A stretch of DNA of 64,000 nt, from assembly GCF_000013025.1 (NCBI RefSeq), contig NC_008358.1, forward strand, positions 620,001-684,000, in the 5' to 3' direction. The DNA comes from Hyphomonas neptunium ATCC 15444. Lineage in GTDB: Bacteria > Pseudomonadota > Alphaproteobacteria > Caulobacterales > Hyphomonadaceae. Both the position numbers and the translations under genes were made by a program. The notes beneath the pieces are model-generated. The model saw nothing but the letters and a program-made list of their open reading frames with translations. It had not been told where the DNA came from and did not search any database. Shown piece after piece: positions 54,038 through 63,741 of this stretch. Each line of letters opens with the position of its first letter. Position 1 is the first letter of the stretch.

Positions 54038-54053
54038 CTTACGTGAACGTAAG
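54038..54053. promoter_or_regulatory. ACGT-NN-ACGT palindrome upstream of the second dehydrogenase
   Basis: CTTACGTGAACGTAAG is a near-perfect 16-bp inverted repeat (central two bases unpaired) 40 bp before the second acyl-CoA dehydrogenase start. It is followed by CGG and a TTTACG also similar to the merR upstream region. Probable binding site of the MerR regulator. Confidence 0.65.
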
Positions 54054-54092
54054 CGGCAACTTTACGCCGCGACAAGGATGTGGAGATTACCG

Positions 54093-55268
54093 ATGCATGA
54101 GAGCCCCCTGAACGTCCCCAAATCCGCCTGGCGCCAGGACGAAGAGCTCGAAATCTTCGCCGATGCCGTGGGCCAGTTCTTCGAGAAGGAATGTGCCCCG
54201 CATGTGCCCGCCTGGCGCAAGGCCGGCATCGTGCCGCGCGAGATCTGGAAGAAGGCGGGCGAAATGGGCCTGCTGGGCGCCTCGGTTCCCGAAGAGTATG
54301 GCGGCGCGGGCGGCGATTTCCGCCATGAGGCCATCATCATCGAACAGCAGCAATGGAAGGGTATCGACGGTTTCGGCATCACCCTGCACAACGCCATCAT
54401 CGCCCCCTACATCACCGCCTATGGCACCGAGGAACAGAAGCAGCGCTGGCTGCCAAAAATCTGCTCCGGCGATCTTGTCACCGCCATCGCGATGACCGAG
54501 CCCGGTGCAGGTTCTGACCTCCAGGGCATGAAGACCACCGCAAAGCTTGATGGCGATCATTATGTCATCAACGGCTCGAAGACCTTCATCTCCAATGGCC
54601 AGACCGCTGACCTCATTCTCCTTTGCGTCAAGACGGACCCGACCAAGGGCGCCAAGGGCATCTCTATCATCTGTGTCGAGACAGAAGCCGTTGAAGGCGC
54701 AGGCGGCTTCCGCCGTGGCCGCAACCTCGACAAGGTCGGCCAGCATGCCGCCGACACGTCCGAGCTGTTCTTTGATGATGTCCGCGTGCCCGCCGCCCAC
54801 CTCCTCGGCGGGGAAGCCGGGAAGGGGTTCGTCCAGCTCATGCAGAAACTCCCGCAGGAGCGCCACATCATCGGCCTCCAGGGCGTCGGCATGATCGAGC
54901 GCGCGATCCATGAGACGGTCAATTATGTCAAAGGCCGCAAGGCGTTCGGCCAGACCATCTTCGATTTCCAGAACACCCAGTTCAAGCTCGCCGAAGCCAA
55001 GACCGAGGCAACTGTCGCAAAAGTGTTCGCCGATCACTGTACAGAGCTTCTTCTGAAGGAAGAGCTTGATGCGTCCACGGCCTCCATGTCGAAATACTGG
55101 ATCTCCGATCTGCAGTGCAAGATCATCGATGAATGTCTCCAGCTGCATGGCGGCTTCGGCTATATGGACGAATATCCCATCGCCCAGATGTATGCCGACG
55201 CCCGCGTCCAGCGCATCTATGGCGGCGCCAATGAAGTGATGAAAATGCTGATCGCGAGGACGCTGTAG
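54093..55268 (+). CDS. Acyl-CoA dehydrogenase, long-chain (ACADL) type
   Basis: A 391-aa FAD enzyme. The middle domain has TAIAMTEPGAGSDLQGMKTT and the FAD loop FISNGQTADLI. The C-terminal domain has ECLQLHGGFGYMDEYPIAQM and ends with RIYGGANEVMKMLIARTL. The glycine in IYGG instead of IYEG is normal for the long-chain/isovaleryl-type branch, where the catalytic Glu lies earlier in the domain, so it is not a lesion. ATG at 54093 follows GGAG. ATG at 54078 is possible. It probably acts on longer or branched acyl-CoAs. Operon with the thioesterase 7 bp downstream. Confidence 0.93.
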   Translation: MHESPLNVPKSAWRQDEELEIFADAVGQFFEKECAPHVPAWRKAGIVPREIWKKAGEMGLLGASVPEEYGGAGGDFRHEAIIIEQQQWKGIDGFGITLHNAIIAPYITAYGTEEQKQRWLPKICSGDLVTAIAMTEPGAGSDLQGMKTTAKLDGDHYVINGSKTFISNGQTADLILLCVKTDPTKGAKGISIICVETEAVEGAGGFRRGRNLDKVGQHAADTSELFFDDVRVPAAHLLGGEAGKGFVQLMQKLPQERHIIGLQGVGMIERAIHETVNYVKGRKAFGQTIFDFQNTQFKLAEAKTEATVAKVFADHCTELLLKEELDASTASMSKYWISDLQCKIIDECLQLHGGFGYMDEYPIAQMYADARVQRIYGGANEVMKMLIARTL

Positions 55269-55275
55269 AGGTATC

Positions 55276-55716
55276 ATGCCCGATCGCCACCTGCTCCGCG
55301 AAGTCTTCCCTACGCCTGCGCGCAGCTCGCTGTCCCTCGGCTTTGAGATCATTGAACTGGACGCGAAGGCGATGACCACGCGCGTCCGGTTCAATGGCAG
55401 CCCTGACTTCACAAATCCCGCCGGCTATATCCAGGGCGGATTTCTTGTCGCCATGATGGACGATGTCATTGGCATGCTGACGACCGTGAAGGCCGGGACG
55501 TCGAAATACCCATCCACCGTAGACCTCCACACGCACTTCCTCCGTCCTGTCCGCGTTGGCCCCATTGAAGTTGCCGCCCGCCTTCGCAATGTAGGCAGGG
55601 CAATGATTTTCGCCGAGGCCGACCTCTTCGACTCCCGCGGCAAGGAAGCCGCGCGGGCCACCGCCTCTCTCACGCTCAATCCGGCCAAAGCGCCGGCCAA
55701 AACACCCAAATCCTGA
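55276..55716 (+). CDS. PaaI-family hotdog thioesterase
   Basis: A 146-aa hotdog thioesterase. The active-site region GYIQGGFLVAMMDDVIGML carries the Asp in a PaaI-type arrangement, and the pattern TVDLHTHFLRPVRVGPIEV follows. It should hydrolyse acyl-CoA or aryl-CoA thioesters, perhaps recovering CoA from dead-end intermediates of the pathway. It lies 7 bp after the dehydrogenase and 18 bp before the thiolase, so it belongs to the beta-oxidation operon. Confidence 0.9.
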   Translation: MPDRHLLREVFPTPARSSLSLGFEIIELDAKAMTTRVRFNGSPDFTNPAGYIQGGFLVAMMDDVIGMLTTVKAGTSKYPSTVDLHTHFLRPVRVGPIEVAARLRNVGRAMIFAEADLFDSRGKEAARATASLTLNPAKAPAKTPKS

Positions 55717-55734
55717 CCTCCAAAGGAGCCACCC

Positions 55735-56940
55735 ATGCCCGAAGCCTATATCTACGACGCCGTGCGCACGCCCCGCGGCAAAGGCAAATCCTCCGGCGCG
55801 CTGCATGAAATCACCGCGCTCAGCCTCGGCACGCAGGTGCTGCAGGCCATCCGTGACCGGAACAATCTCGACACCTCCAAGGTCGATGACGTGGTCTTCG
55901 GCTGCGTCTCGCCCGTCGGAGAGCAGGGCGGCGACATCGCGCGTATCGCCGTGCTGAACGCCGACTATGCTGAAACCACAGCCGGGGTTCAGGTCGACCG
56001 CTTCTGCGCGTCCGGCCTGGAGGCCTGCAATATGGCCGCCTCGAAAGTCATGACCGGCGAGGCCGACATGGCCATCGGCGGCGGCGTAGAATCGATGAGC
56101 CGCGTGCCGATGGGCGCAGCGGGCGGGGCCTGGTCTGCTGATCCGCAGATCGCGCTCAAATCCTACTTTACGCCCCAGGGTATCGGCGCAGACACCATCG
56201 CCACCAAATACGGCTTCAGCCGCGATGATGTGGACGCCTTCGCCGTCGAGAGCCAGCGCCGCGCCGCGCAGGCCTGGAAGGAAGGCCGCTTCAAGAACTC
56301 GGTTGTTCCCGTCCGCGACCAGATGGGCGGCATCCGCCTCGCGCATGACGAATTCATGCGCCCGGATACCACCATGCAGAGCCTTGCCGCGCTGGACCCG
56401 TCCTTCGCGGGCATGGGCGCGATGGGCTTTGATGAAGTCATCAAGCAGCGTTATCCCGAGCTTGAGAAGATCAACCACGTCCACCACGCTGGCAACTCCT
56501 CGGGCATCGTGGACGGCGCGTCTGCCGTTCTCTTCGGCTCGAAGGAAATGGGCGAGGCAATGGGCCTCAAACCCCGCGCCCGCGTCCGCGCCATGGCCTC
56601 CATCGGCTCGGAGCCCGGCATCATGCTGACCGGCCCGACCTATGTGACCCAGAAGGTGCTCAAGAAAGCCGGCATGAATGTCGGCGACATCGACATCTAC
56701 GAACTCAACGAAGCGTTTGCTTCGGTCGTCATGCTGATGATGAAGATGCTCGAAATCCCGCACGAGAAAATGAACGTGAATGGCGGCGCCATCGCCATGG
56801 GTCACCCCCTCGGCGCAACCGGTGGCATGATCCTTGGTACGGTCCTGGATGAGCTTGAGCGCTCCGACAAGGAAACCGGCCTCATTACGCTTTGTGTTGG
56901 CGCCGGCATGGGCACCGCCACGATCATCGAGCGCATCTAG
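55735..56940 (+). CDS. fadA: Acetyl-CoA C-acyltransferase (thiolase)
   Basis: A 401-aa thiolase that cleaves 3-ketoacyl-CoA to acetyl-CoA and a shortened acyl-CoA. The catalytic residues are Cys91 ([13 protein letters not shown]), His357 ([15 protein letters not shown]) and Cys387 (LCVGAGMG). All are intact. It is upstream of the fadB-type gene with 29 bp between them, the usual thiolase/multifunctional-enzyme pair of beta-oxidation. The gene name fadA is by function and position. It could equally be an acetyl-CoA acetyltransferase paralog. Confidence 0.93.
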   Translation: MPEAYIYDAVRTPRGKGKSSGALHEITALSLGTQVLQAIRDRNNLDTSKVDDVVFGCVSPVGEQGGDIARIAVLNADYAETTAGVQVDRFCASGLEACNMAASKVMTGEADMAIGGGVESMSRVPMGAAGGAWSADPQIALKSYFTPQGIGADTIATKYGFSRDDVDAFAVESQRRAAQAWKEGRFKNSVVPVRDQMGGIRLAHDEFMRPDTTMQSLAALDPSFAGMGAMGFDEVIKQRYPELEKINHVHHAGNSSGIVDGASAVLFGSKEMGEAMGLKPRARVRAMASIGSEPGIMLTGPTYVTQKVLKKAGMNVGDIDIYELNEAFASVVMLMMKMLEIPHEKMNVNGGAIAMGHPLGATGGMILGTVLDELERSDKETGLITLCVGAGMGTATIIERI

Positions 56941-56969
56941 TCACGACACGGAATATTGAGAACACGATC

Positions 56970-59201
56970 ATGAAACTCGAAACATTCAAATTCGACATCG
57001 ATGCCGATGGCATCGCCCACGCTATCTTCGACGTGCCTGGCCGCAGCATGAACACCCTGACCGGCAAAGCCGTTCAGGACATCATCGCAATCACCCAGGA
57101 AGTCGCCAGCAACGAAAAGATCACAGGCCTGGTCATCTCATCCGGCAAGGAAAGCGGCTTCTGTGCAGGCGCAGACCTCGGCGAAATGGGCAACCGCGCC
57201 GGCGCCGGTGGTGAGCAGAAGAAAAAGTCCGAAGACGAACTGAAAAAAGAACAGTTCGAAGCCGGCTTTGCCCTCAACGGCACGCTCCGCAAACTCGAAA
57301 CCTGCGGCAAGCCTGTAGCCGTCGCGCTCAATGGCCTCGCCCTTGGCGGTGGCCTCGAAGTGGCGCTTGCCTGTCATTACCGCGTCGCGGCCAATGACAA
57401 TCCGCGCATCCAGTTCGGCCTGCCGGAAGCCAAGATCGGCCTTCTGCCGGGCGCCGGCGGCACGCAGCGTCTGCCCCGCCTCGTTGGCGTTCAGGCCGCG
57501 CTTCCGCTGATCCTGCAGGGCGAAAGCTTCAATGCCGAGAAGGCCCATTCCATGGGCGTCGTTCAGGAGCTTGCTCCGGGCGCAGAAACGGTCGCCCGCG
57601 CCAAAGCCTGGGTGAAAGCGAACCCCAAAGCCAAAGCCCCTTGGGACGAAAAAGGCTACAAGGTCCCCGGCGGCGTTCCGCACAAATCCCCAGGCGCGGG
57701 TCAGGTTGCGACCATGGCCAACATGATGCTGGCCTCGAAAACCTACGGCAACTATCCGGCCCAGAAGAACATCCTCTCCTGCATCTATGAAGGCATCCAG
57801 GTGCCCATCGATGCGGGCCTGCGTATCGAAACGCGCTACTTCATCAATACCCAGCAGCGCCCGGAAGCCAAGGCGATGATCCGTTCGCTGTTCCTCTCCA
57901 CCCAGGCCCTGTCGAAAGGTGCAAACCGTCCTTCAGGCTTCGAGAAGGCAGAGCTGAAGAAAGTCGGCATTATCGGCGCAGGCCTGATGGGCGCCGGCAT
58001 TGCGTATGAGCAGGCCCGCGCCGGCATCCGCACTGTCCTCGTGGACGTGAAGCAGGAAGCCGCCGAAAAGGGTAAGCAATACGCCGTCCGCCTCGTCGAA
58101 AAAGACATCTCGCGCGGCAAGAGCACGAAAGAGAAGGGCGACGCGCTCCTCTCCCTCATCACGCCGACCACGGACTATAAGCTTCTGGAAGACTGCGACC
58201 TCATCGTCGAAGCCGTCTATGAAGACATCGACCTGAAGCACAAAGTGCTGGCCGATGCCGAAGCCGCCCTCGGCGAAAACGCCATCGTCGGCTCCAACAC
58301 GTCGACCCTGCCGATCACGCAGCTGTCCACACCGCTGAAGCGCAAGGACAAGTTCATCGGCATCCACTTCTTCTCGCCGGTCGAGCGGATGGGTCTTGTC
58401 GAGATCATCATGGGCAAGGAAACCAGCCAGGAAACCCTCGCCAAGACGATCGACTATGTCCTGAAAATCCGGAAGACGCCGATTGTGGTGAACGACAGCC
58501 GCGGCTTCTATACTTCCCGCTGCTTTGGCACCTATACCCAGGAAGGCCTCGAAATGCTGTCCGAAGGCATCAAGCCGGCCATCATCGAAAACGTCGGCCG
58601 TCAGGCCGGCATGCCGATGGGCCCGCTGGAAGTCTCCGACTCCGTTGGTCTCGACACGGCTCTCAAGGTTGGCCGTGCAACGGCGAAGGCTGTTGGCTTC
58701 GATTACAACGAAGCTCCGCTCGGCCGCATGATGGCGTGGATCGTGGAAGACAAGGGCCGCGTCGGCCGCAAGGCCGGCAAGGGCTTCTACGACTATAACG
58801 ATCAGGGCAAGCCCGACCGGATCTGGCCGGACCTCAATGAGCAGGTCGAAGTCAAGATCGACGAGTGCCCACCCGCCCTCAAGAAAGAGCTGACCAACCG
58901 TCTCCTGATCCGTCAGGCGATCGAGGTCTCCCGCTGCTTTGAGGAAGGTGTGATCCAGGACGCGCGCGATGGCGACATCGGTTCCATCCTCGCCTGGGGC
59001 TTTGCGCCCTATACCGGCGGCTGCGTCAGCTACATGGATCTCATCTGGGGCGTGCCCGCCTTTGTCGCCGAGGCAGACCGCCTTGCCGAAAAGTACGGCG
59101 AGCGTTTCCGCCCCGGTAAACTCCTGCGTGAAATGGCGGAGAAGGGCCAGTCCTTCTACGAACGCTTCCCGCCAGCAGGTGAGAAGAAAGCCGCTGCCTA
59201 G
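56970..59201 (+). CDS. fadJ: 3-hydroxyacyl-CoA dehydrogenase/enoyl-CoA hydratase (FadB/FadJ-type)
   Basis: A 743-aa bifunctional enzyme. The crotonase domain (about 1-200) has [17 protein letters not shown] and [20 protein letters not shown], with the two catalytic Glu. The 3-hydroxyacyl-CoA dehydrogenase part (about 325-) has the NAD fold [18 protein letters not shown] and [18 protein letters not shown] with the catalytic His and the [13 protein letters not shown] motif. The gene starts at 56970 ([20 protein letters not shown]). Together with the thiolase it forms the last steps of the pathway. FadB versus FadJ is uncertain. Confidence 0.94.
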   Translation: MKLETFKFDIDADGIAHAIFDVPGRSMNTLTGKAVQDIIAITQEVASNEKITGLVISSGKESGFCAGADLGEMGNRAGAGGEQKKKSEDELKKEQFEAGFALNGTLRKLETCGKPVAVALNGLALGGGLEVALACHYRVAANDNPRIQFGLPEAKIGLLPGAGGTQRLPRLVGVQAALPLILQGESFNAEKAHSMGVVQELAPGAETVARAKAWVKANPKAKAPWDEKGYKVPGGVPHKSPGAGQVATMANMMLASKTYGNYPAQKNILSCIYEGIQVPIDAGLRIETRYFINTQQRPEAKAMIRSLFLSTQALSKGANRPSGFEKAELKKVGIIGAGLMGAGIAYEQARAGIRTVLVDVKQEAAEKGKQYAVRLVEKDISRGKSTKEKGDALLSLITPTTDYKLLEDCDLIVEAVYEDIDLKHKVLADAEAALGENAIVGSNTSTLPITQLSTPLKRKDKFIGIHFFSPVERMGLVEIIMGKETSQETLAKTIDYVLKIRKTPIVVNDSRGFYTSRCFGTYTQEGLEMLSEGIKPAIIENVGRQAGMPMGPLEVSDSVGLDTALKVGRATAKAVGFDYNEAPLGRMMAWIVEDKGRVGRKAGKGFYDYNDQGKPDRIWPDLNEQVEVKIDECPPALKKELTNRLLIRQAIEVSRCFEEGVIQDARDGDIGSILAWGFAPYTGGCVSYMDLIWGVPAFVAEADRLAEKYGERFRPGKLLREMAEKGQSFYERFPPAGEKKAAA

Positions 59202-59234
59202 GCCACCGCGAAGCTTCGAATAACTTCTAAAAAG

Positions 59235-59265
59235 AAAAGGCCGGAGCATCGCTCCGGCCTTTTTT
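59235..59265. terminator. Bidirectional terminator after the beta-oxidation operon
   Basis: GGCCGGAGC-ATC-GCTCCGGCC with AAAA before and TTTTTT after, between the FadB-type gene and the convergent rne. Confidence 0.92.
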
Positions 59266-59298
59266 ATTTCATCCGTTATCGGAAAAAATCGCGAAGGG

Positions 59299-62028
59299 TC
59301 ACTTCTTCCCGCGGTTCCACCAGCCCGCTCGCTTCGGAGCAGGGGGCTCTGCCGCAGAGGGAGCGGGCGCACCCTCTGGTTCCGGCGCAGGTTCAGCCTC
59401 AACAGCGGCGGCTTTGGGCGGCGCAAAATCAGCCTGGGCCATTTCAGGTTCCGGCTCGGCTTCGGCGACCGGCTCTGGCGCAGCTTCTTGAGCAGCCTCC
59501 ACAACCGGCGCTTCGGCTTCGGCTTCGGCTTCAGCTTCTGCCGCAGGCGCGGTTTCTTCAGCTGACGGTGTTTCTTCCGGAGCCGGTTTGCTGCCGCGTC
59601 CCCGGCGTGAGCGAGATCTGGCGGGGCGTGGCGCGGCCTCTTCAGTGGCAGCTGGCGCCTCATCGGTCTCGGCGGCGTCAGCTGCTGCCTCGGCAGGGGC
59701 CGCTTTCGTCTCCGACTCGTCGTCCGTGTCCTGCGTATCGGCAGCTGCCGGCAGGCCGATCGCAGGCTCGTCTTCGGACAGCATCACATCGGCGCTGACA
59801 GACAAGCCATCCAGGAAAGCCCCACCATCGGCAATGGCGGCAATGTCACCATTCTCGCCGCGGCCTTCACCGCCACGTCTCCGGCGGCGTCCACCCCGGC
59901 GTCCCCGGCGGCGGCGCTTGCGCGCGGCGTCGCTGTCATCGGAGCCCGCTTCCGCGCTGCCATTGGAGGTGTCCTCGCCGTCGTCCTCGTCGTCATCGTC
60001 TTCGCTTGCGTCAGCATCAGCGGCTGGTTCGGCGTCGACCACTTCAAGGCCCGTCTCGCGGGCTTCACCGCGATTGCGGCCCCCGCGACGGCGCCGGCGG
60101 CGTCCGCCACCTTGCTTGTCTTTGTTTGCAGCCGCAGCGGGCGTTTCGCCGTCATCGTCTTCGCCGGCCTCGTCCTCGATCACGTCTTCGTCGTCGATCT
60201 CTTCATCGTCGTCGTCGCGTGCAGACGGCGGCGTCGGCTTCATCAGCGAGCGCGGCGTGGAGCGTTTCTTCGGCTTGGCGTTCGGGTCGCGGTCGGCGTC
60301 GATCTGGAAATCGCCCGGCAGCATGTCTTCGGAGGAGTGGATGGAGATCGCAAAGCCCGCGAGCCGCTCGATTTCAATCAGCGCCTCGCGCTTGTTGTTG
60401 AGGATATAGAGCGCCACATCGGTTGGCGCTTTCACGCCAATGCCTTTGAGGCCGCCGGTTGCTGCGCGCGCTTCGATGGCCCGGATCAGCTGCAGCGCAG
60501 CGGACGGGATCGAGCGGCGGCGGCCCGTGCCGTTACAGGCAGAGCAGGGGTCGGAGGTTGCCTGCAACACGCCCTGGCGGCGGCGCTGGCGGGAAATTTC
60601 CATCAGGCCGAACTGCGAGATGCGGCCATGCTGCACGCGCGCCCGGTCCACCTTCAGGCATTCCTTCAGGCGCTTTTCGACCGCGCGATTGTTCTTGTTC
60701 TCCTCCATGTCGATGAAATCGATCACGATGAGGCCGGCAAGGTCGCGCAGGCGCATCTGGCGGCAGGCTTCTTCAGCTGCTTCCAGGTTGGTGCGTACAG
60801 CCGTCTGCTCGATATTGCGCTCGCGGGTCGATTTGCCCGAGTTCACGTCGATGGCGACCAGGGCTTCGGTCTGGTTGATCACCAGATAGCCGCCTGATTT
60901 CAGCTGAACGACGGGAGAGTAAATGGAATCAAGCTGGTTCTCGACTGCTTCAGCTACATAGAGCGGGTCTTCCTCGCGCCATTGCTGAACCTTCTTGGCC
61001 TGGCTCGGCATGATGATCTTCGCAAGGTCTTTGGCCTCGCGGTAAGCCTCATCGCCCTGAACCCAGACTTCCTCGATTTCCTTGTCGAACATGTCCCGCA
61101 TGGCCCGGTGCACCAAGCCGCCTTCGGCATTGATCAGCGCCGGGGCTTCGGAGGAAAGGGTCTTCTCGACAATCTGTTCCCACAGTTTCGAGAGGTAATC
61201 ATAGTCGCGCTTGATTTCGATCTTGGTGCGCTTGGCGCCGGCCGTGCGCACGATCAGGCCCTGGCCTTCGGGCACATCCAGTTCCGAAACGATGGATTTC
61301 AGGCGCTTGCGGTCGGCCGAATTGACGATCTTGCGGGAAATGCCGCCCCCGCGCGGGGTGTTCGGCATCAGAACGGAGTAGCGCCCTGCCAGCGAGAGAT
61401 AGGTGGTGAGCGCGGCGCCTTTGTTGCCGCGTTCTTCCTTGACCACCTGCACCAGCATCACCTGACGGCGGCGGATGACTTCCTGGATCTTGTAGCGCTT
61501 GGAAATCGGCGTGCGCTGGGTCTGCTTCTTGGCATTGCGGCGGGCCGGTTTGGCGGCGCGCGGGGCGGCGTCATCGCCTTCGTCCTCGCCGTCATCGTCG
61601 GCAGAGGCGGTGTCTTCATCGCCATCGTCGCCGTGATCGTCGTCCTCGTCGCCCTCATCAGAGGCGCCGTTACCCATCTCGGAGCTCATGCCATGGGGCA
61701 CGTAAGGGCCATCATCATCGTCTTCGATGGCGGCGGCGGCCTCTTCAGCCGCTTCCTTCAGCAGCAATTCGCGGTCAGCGGCGGGCAGCTGGTAATAATC
61801 GGGGTGAATCTCGCTGAAGGCGAGAAAACCGTGGCGGTTGCCACCATACTCGACAAAAGCCGCCTGGAGCGACGGCTCCACACGGGTCACTTTGGCGAGA
61901 TAGATGTTTCCGCGGAGTTGTTCGTTGCCGGTTGCCTCAAAGTCGAAATCGTCAACCTGGCCGTTGTTGACGATGGCCACCCGCGTTTCTTCGGGGTGGG
62001 CAGCGTCGATCAGCATCAATCTGCTCAT
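59299..62028 (-). CDS. rne: Ribonuclease E
   Basis: A 909-aa endoribonuclease. The S1 domain near the start (RLMLIDAAHPEETRVAIVNN, GNIYLAKVTRVEPSLQAAFV, EYGGNRHGFL) is interrupted at about residues 95-170 by an acidic/basic low-complexity insert, as in other alphaproteobacteria. The catalytic core has GLIVIDFIDMEENKNN, and the zinc-link cysteines are in DPCSACNGTGRRRS. The C-terminal half is the disordered degradosome scaffold: acidic patches, Arg-rich RNA-binding blocks (GRRGGRRRRRGG, RSRRGRG) and a final KRAGWWNRGKK. The start at 62028 is taken from the family. The open frame upstream has no homology. Confidence 0.96.
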   Translation of the reverse strand: MSRLMLIDAAHPEETRVAIVNNGQVDDFDFEATGNEQLRGNIYLAKVTRVEPSLQAAFVEYGGNRHGFLAFSEIHPDYYQLPAADRELLLKEAAEEAAAAIEDDDDGPYVPHGMSSEMGNGASDEGDEDDDHGDDGDEDTASADDDGEDEGDDAAPRAAKPARRNAKKQTQRTPISKRYKIQEVIRRRQVMLVQVVKEERGNKGAALTTYLSLAGRYSVLMPNTPRGGGISRKIVNSADRKRLKSIVSELDVPEGQGLIVRTAGAKRTKIEIKRDYDYLSKLWEQIVEKTLSSEAPALINAEGGLVHRAMRDMFDKEIEEVWVQGDEAYREAKDLAKIIMPSQAKKVQQWREEDPLYVAEAVENQLDSIYSPVVQLKSGGYLVINQTEALVAIDVNSGKSTRERNIEQTAVRTNLEAAEEACRQMRLRDLAGLIVIDFIDMEENKNNRAVEKRLKECLKVDRARVQHGRISQFGLMEISRQRRRQGVLQATSDPCSACNGTGRRRSIPSAALQLIRAIEARAATGGLKGIGVKAPTDVALYILNNKREALIEIERLAGFAISIHSSEDMLPGDFQIDADRDPNAKPKKRSTPRSLMKPTPPSARDDDDEEIDDEDVIEDEAGEDDDGETPAAAANKDKQGGGRRRRRRGGRNRGEARETGLEVVDAEPAADADASEDDDDEDDGEDTSNGSAEAGSDDSDAARKRRRRGRRGGRRRRRGGEGRGENGDIAAIADGGAFLDGLSVSADVMLSEDEPAIGLPAAADTQDTDDESETKAAPAEAAADAAETDEAPAATEEAAPRPARSRSRRGRGSKPAPEETPSAEETAPAAEAEAEAEAEAPVVEAAQEAAPEPVAEAEPEPEMAQADFAPPKAAAVEAEPAPEPEGAPAPSAAEPPAPKRAGWWNRGKK

Positions 62029-62459
62029 TAAACAGAACCTTTCGGTCCGGCGCCGCTCGCCAGAGCGCAGCGCGCCTCTGGTTGGCTGGCAGGCCGGAAT
62101 AGGGGGATAAGGGGAAGGCGCCTTCTGAGCGCAGGGAGCCATATCGCCTAAGCGATCCGGTCAAACCTGCGATGTCAGCGGCACCAATGCACATTTTTCC
62201 TGCTTTCCGGAGCGCGCCGCCCGCTTGCCTTTCCGGGGAAGCCGGGCCAGGGCGCACTGTTGGGAAACCGTTGGGCCGACCCTTGACGGCGGCCACAAAA
62301 GAATAGTGCCCACTTTTGCCTGCAATTGAAAGAGGCAAATTCCTGCGGCGGGCACTGCAACAGCTAATGCGCGGTCAAGGCGGGGTTAATCTTCCTGTGG
62401 GTATCCACTGAGATGACCGCATATTGGGCACTCAACGCCCGTCTCATACCGCCGAGCTG
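62029..62459. other. Divergent leader region between rne and amiC
   Basis: Four hundred and thirty-one bases with no supported gene. The part next to rne is probably its 5' untranslated region. On the minus strand a stable hairpin CCAGAG...CTCTGG (62060-62081) lies about 32 bases upstream of the rne start, in the place where autoregulatory hairpins occur in enterobacterial rne. Other weaker hairpins lie between 62200 and 62280. I cannot locate either promoter with confidence. Confidence 0.45.
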
Positions 62460-63668
62460 ATGCTGACACGTATTGTTTCAGTCCTGTTAATACTTTGCTT
62501 TGGCGCCGTTTTTGGCGCCCGCGCCGACGTGTCACAAATCCGCGTTGTCGGTGACGGGGCGCCGACCCGAATCACGATCTGGACGGACGCGCCGGAAGAG
62601 GCAGAAGCCTTTGTCAGCGAAACGGCGGGTGTGCGGCGCATCATTTTCCCGCTTAGGTCGAACGGCTATTCGGCTGAGGGTCTCGGCAGCGGCGGGGTCA
62701 CGGTCTGGCAGCTGAACCCAGGGCGGCTGGAATTCGAACTCGATCGCGCCATGTCCGTCGCGCGCGTCCTGCGCCTGCCGCCGACCGGCAGCGAGATGTC
62801 CTATCGCATCATCGTCGATCTCGACACGGTCTCCGACGCCCGCTTCTCCAGCGTGGCCCGTCGGGATCAGCGCCGCCTTGCCAAGGCAGAAACAGACGCG
62901 GCCAGGGCCGCTGAAAAACAAGCCACGCTCCTCGCCGGCTCTGCCGCCTCAAGCGCGGGCCGCAAAGCACCGCCCAGATCGTCCAAAGGACATGTCGTTG
63001 TCATTGATGCCGGTCATGGCGGGAAAGATCCCGGCGCCATGGCGATCAATGGCGGTAAAGAGAAGGACGTGACCCTCAAAGCCGCCCTCGCCCTGAGAGA
63101 CCTTCTCGAGGCAGATGGCCGCTATGTCGTCAAGCTCGTGCGGGACACCGACGTCTATGTCGATCACGAAGACCGGGTCACCAAGGCGCGCAACTGGAAC
63201 GCCGAATTGTTTATCTCGCTGCATGCTGACGCCGCAGGCTCCAGCGCCGTCTCGGGGGCTTCGGTCTATACCATCTCAGCCCGCGGGGAGGGCCGGATCG
63301 ACCGGGAGGCGAGCAAGAACAACTGGGTTATTCCCATCGAGGATGGCACCCCCCAGCGCCTGACCGGCATTCTCTCCGATCTGGTCAAACGCGAAACCAA
63401 AACGCGTTCGGCCGAGTTTGCCGAACTTCTGCTGCCCGAACTGGAACGCGCAGGCCCCGTCTTGCGCAATACCCATCGCAGCGCCGGGTTCTATGTCCTG
63501 CTTGCGCCCGATGTGCCCGCAGTGCTGCTCGAACTTGGCTTCCTGACGAATTCCGAAGATGCAAAACGCCTCCAGTCCGAGCGGGGCAGAGCGGCGGCGG
63601 CCCTCGCCATCAAGCAGGCCATCGACACCTATTTCGACCGCCAGGATCTCCGCCTCGCGTCCCAATAG
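62460..63668 (+). CDS. amiC: N-acetylmuramoyl-L-alanine amidase (AmiC-type)
   Basis: A 402-aa periplasmic amidase that cleaves stem peptides from glycan strands during septation. A signal peptide (MLTRIVSVLLILCFGAVF, cleavage near ARADV) is followed by an AMIN domain (about 25-125) and an Amidase_3 domain (about 175-395). The zinc ligands lie in VIDAGHGGKDPGAM and LFISLHADA, and the catalytic Glu in VLLELGFLTNSEDAKRL. It is divergent from rne, a pairing common in alphaproteobacteria. The start 62460 gives the signal peptide; the site upstream is weak. Confidence 0.96.
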   Translation: MLTRIVSVLLILCFGAVFGARADVSQIRVVGDGAPTRITIWTDAPEEAEAFVSETAGVRRIIFPLRSNGYSAEGLGSGGVTVWQLNPGRLEFELDRAMSVARVLRLPPTGSEMSYRIIVDLDTVSDARFSSVARRDQRRLAKAETDAARAAEKQATLLAGSAASSAGRKAPPRSSKGHVVVIDAGHGGKDPGAMAINGGKEKDVTLKAALALRDLLEADGRYVVKLVRDTDVYVDHEDRVTKARNWNAELFISLHADAAGSSAVSGASVYTISARGEGRIDREASKNNWVIPIEDGTPQRLTGILSDLVKRETKTRSAEFAELLLPELERAGPVLRNTHRSAGFYVLLAPDVPAVLLELGFLTNSEDAKRLQSERGRAAAALAIKQAIDTYFDRQDLRLASQ

Positions 63669-63741
63669 GCGGCAATTGGCGCAGGTCCCCGCAGCGGGCG
63701 CCCACTTGTCGCTGCGGGCAGATACTGCAAGGGTTTGGCCC

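Noticed and set aside
54093-55268. Glycine in IYGGANEV of the second acyl-CoA dehydrogenase taken as loss of the catalytic base
   Set aside because: Long-chain and isovaleryl-type enzymes place the catalytic glutamate elsewhere. This motif is normal for that branch.
55123-56805. 560-codon minus-strand frame opposite the thioesterase and thiolase
   Set aside because: The plus-strand genes have intact catalytic motifs. This frame has none.
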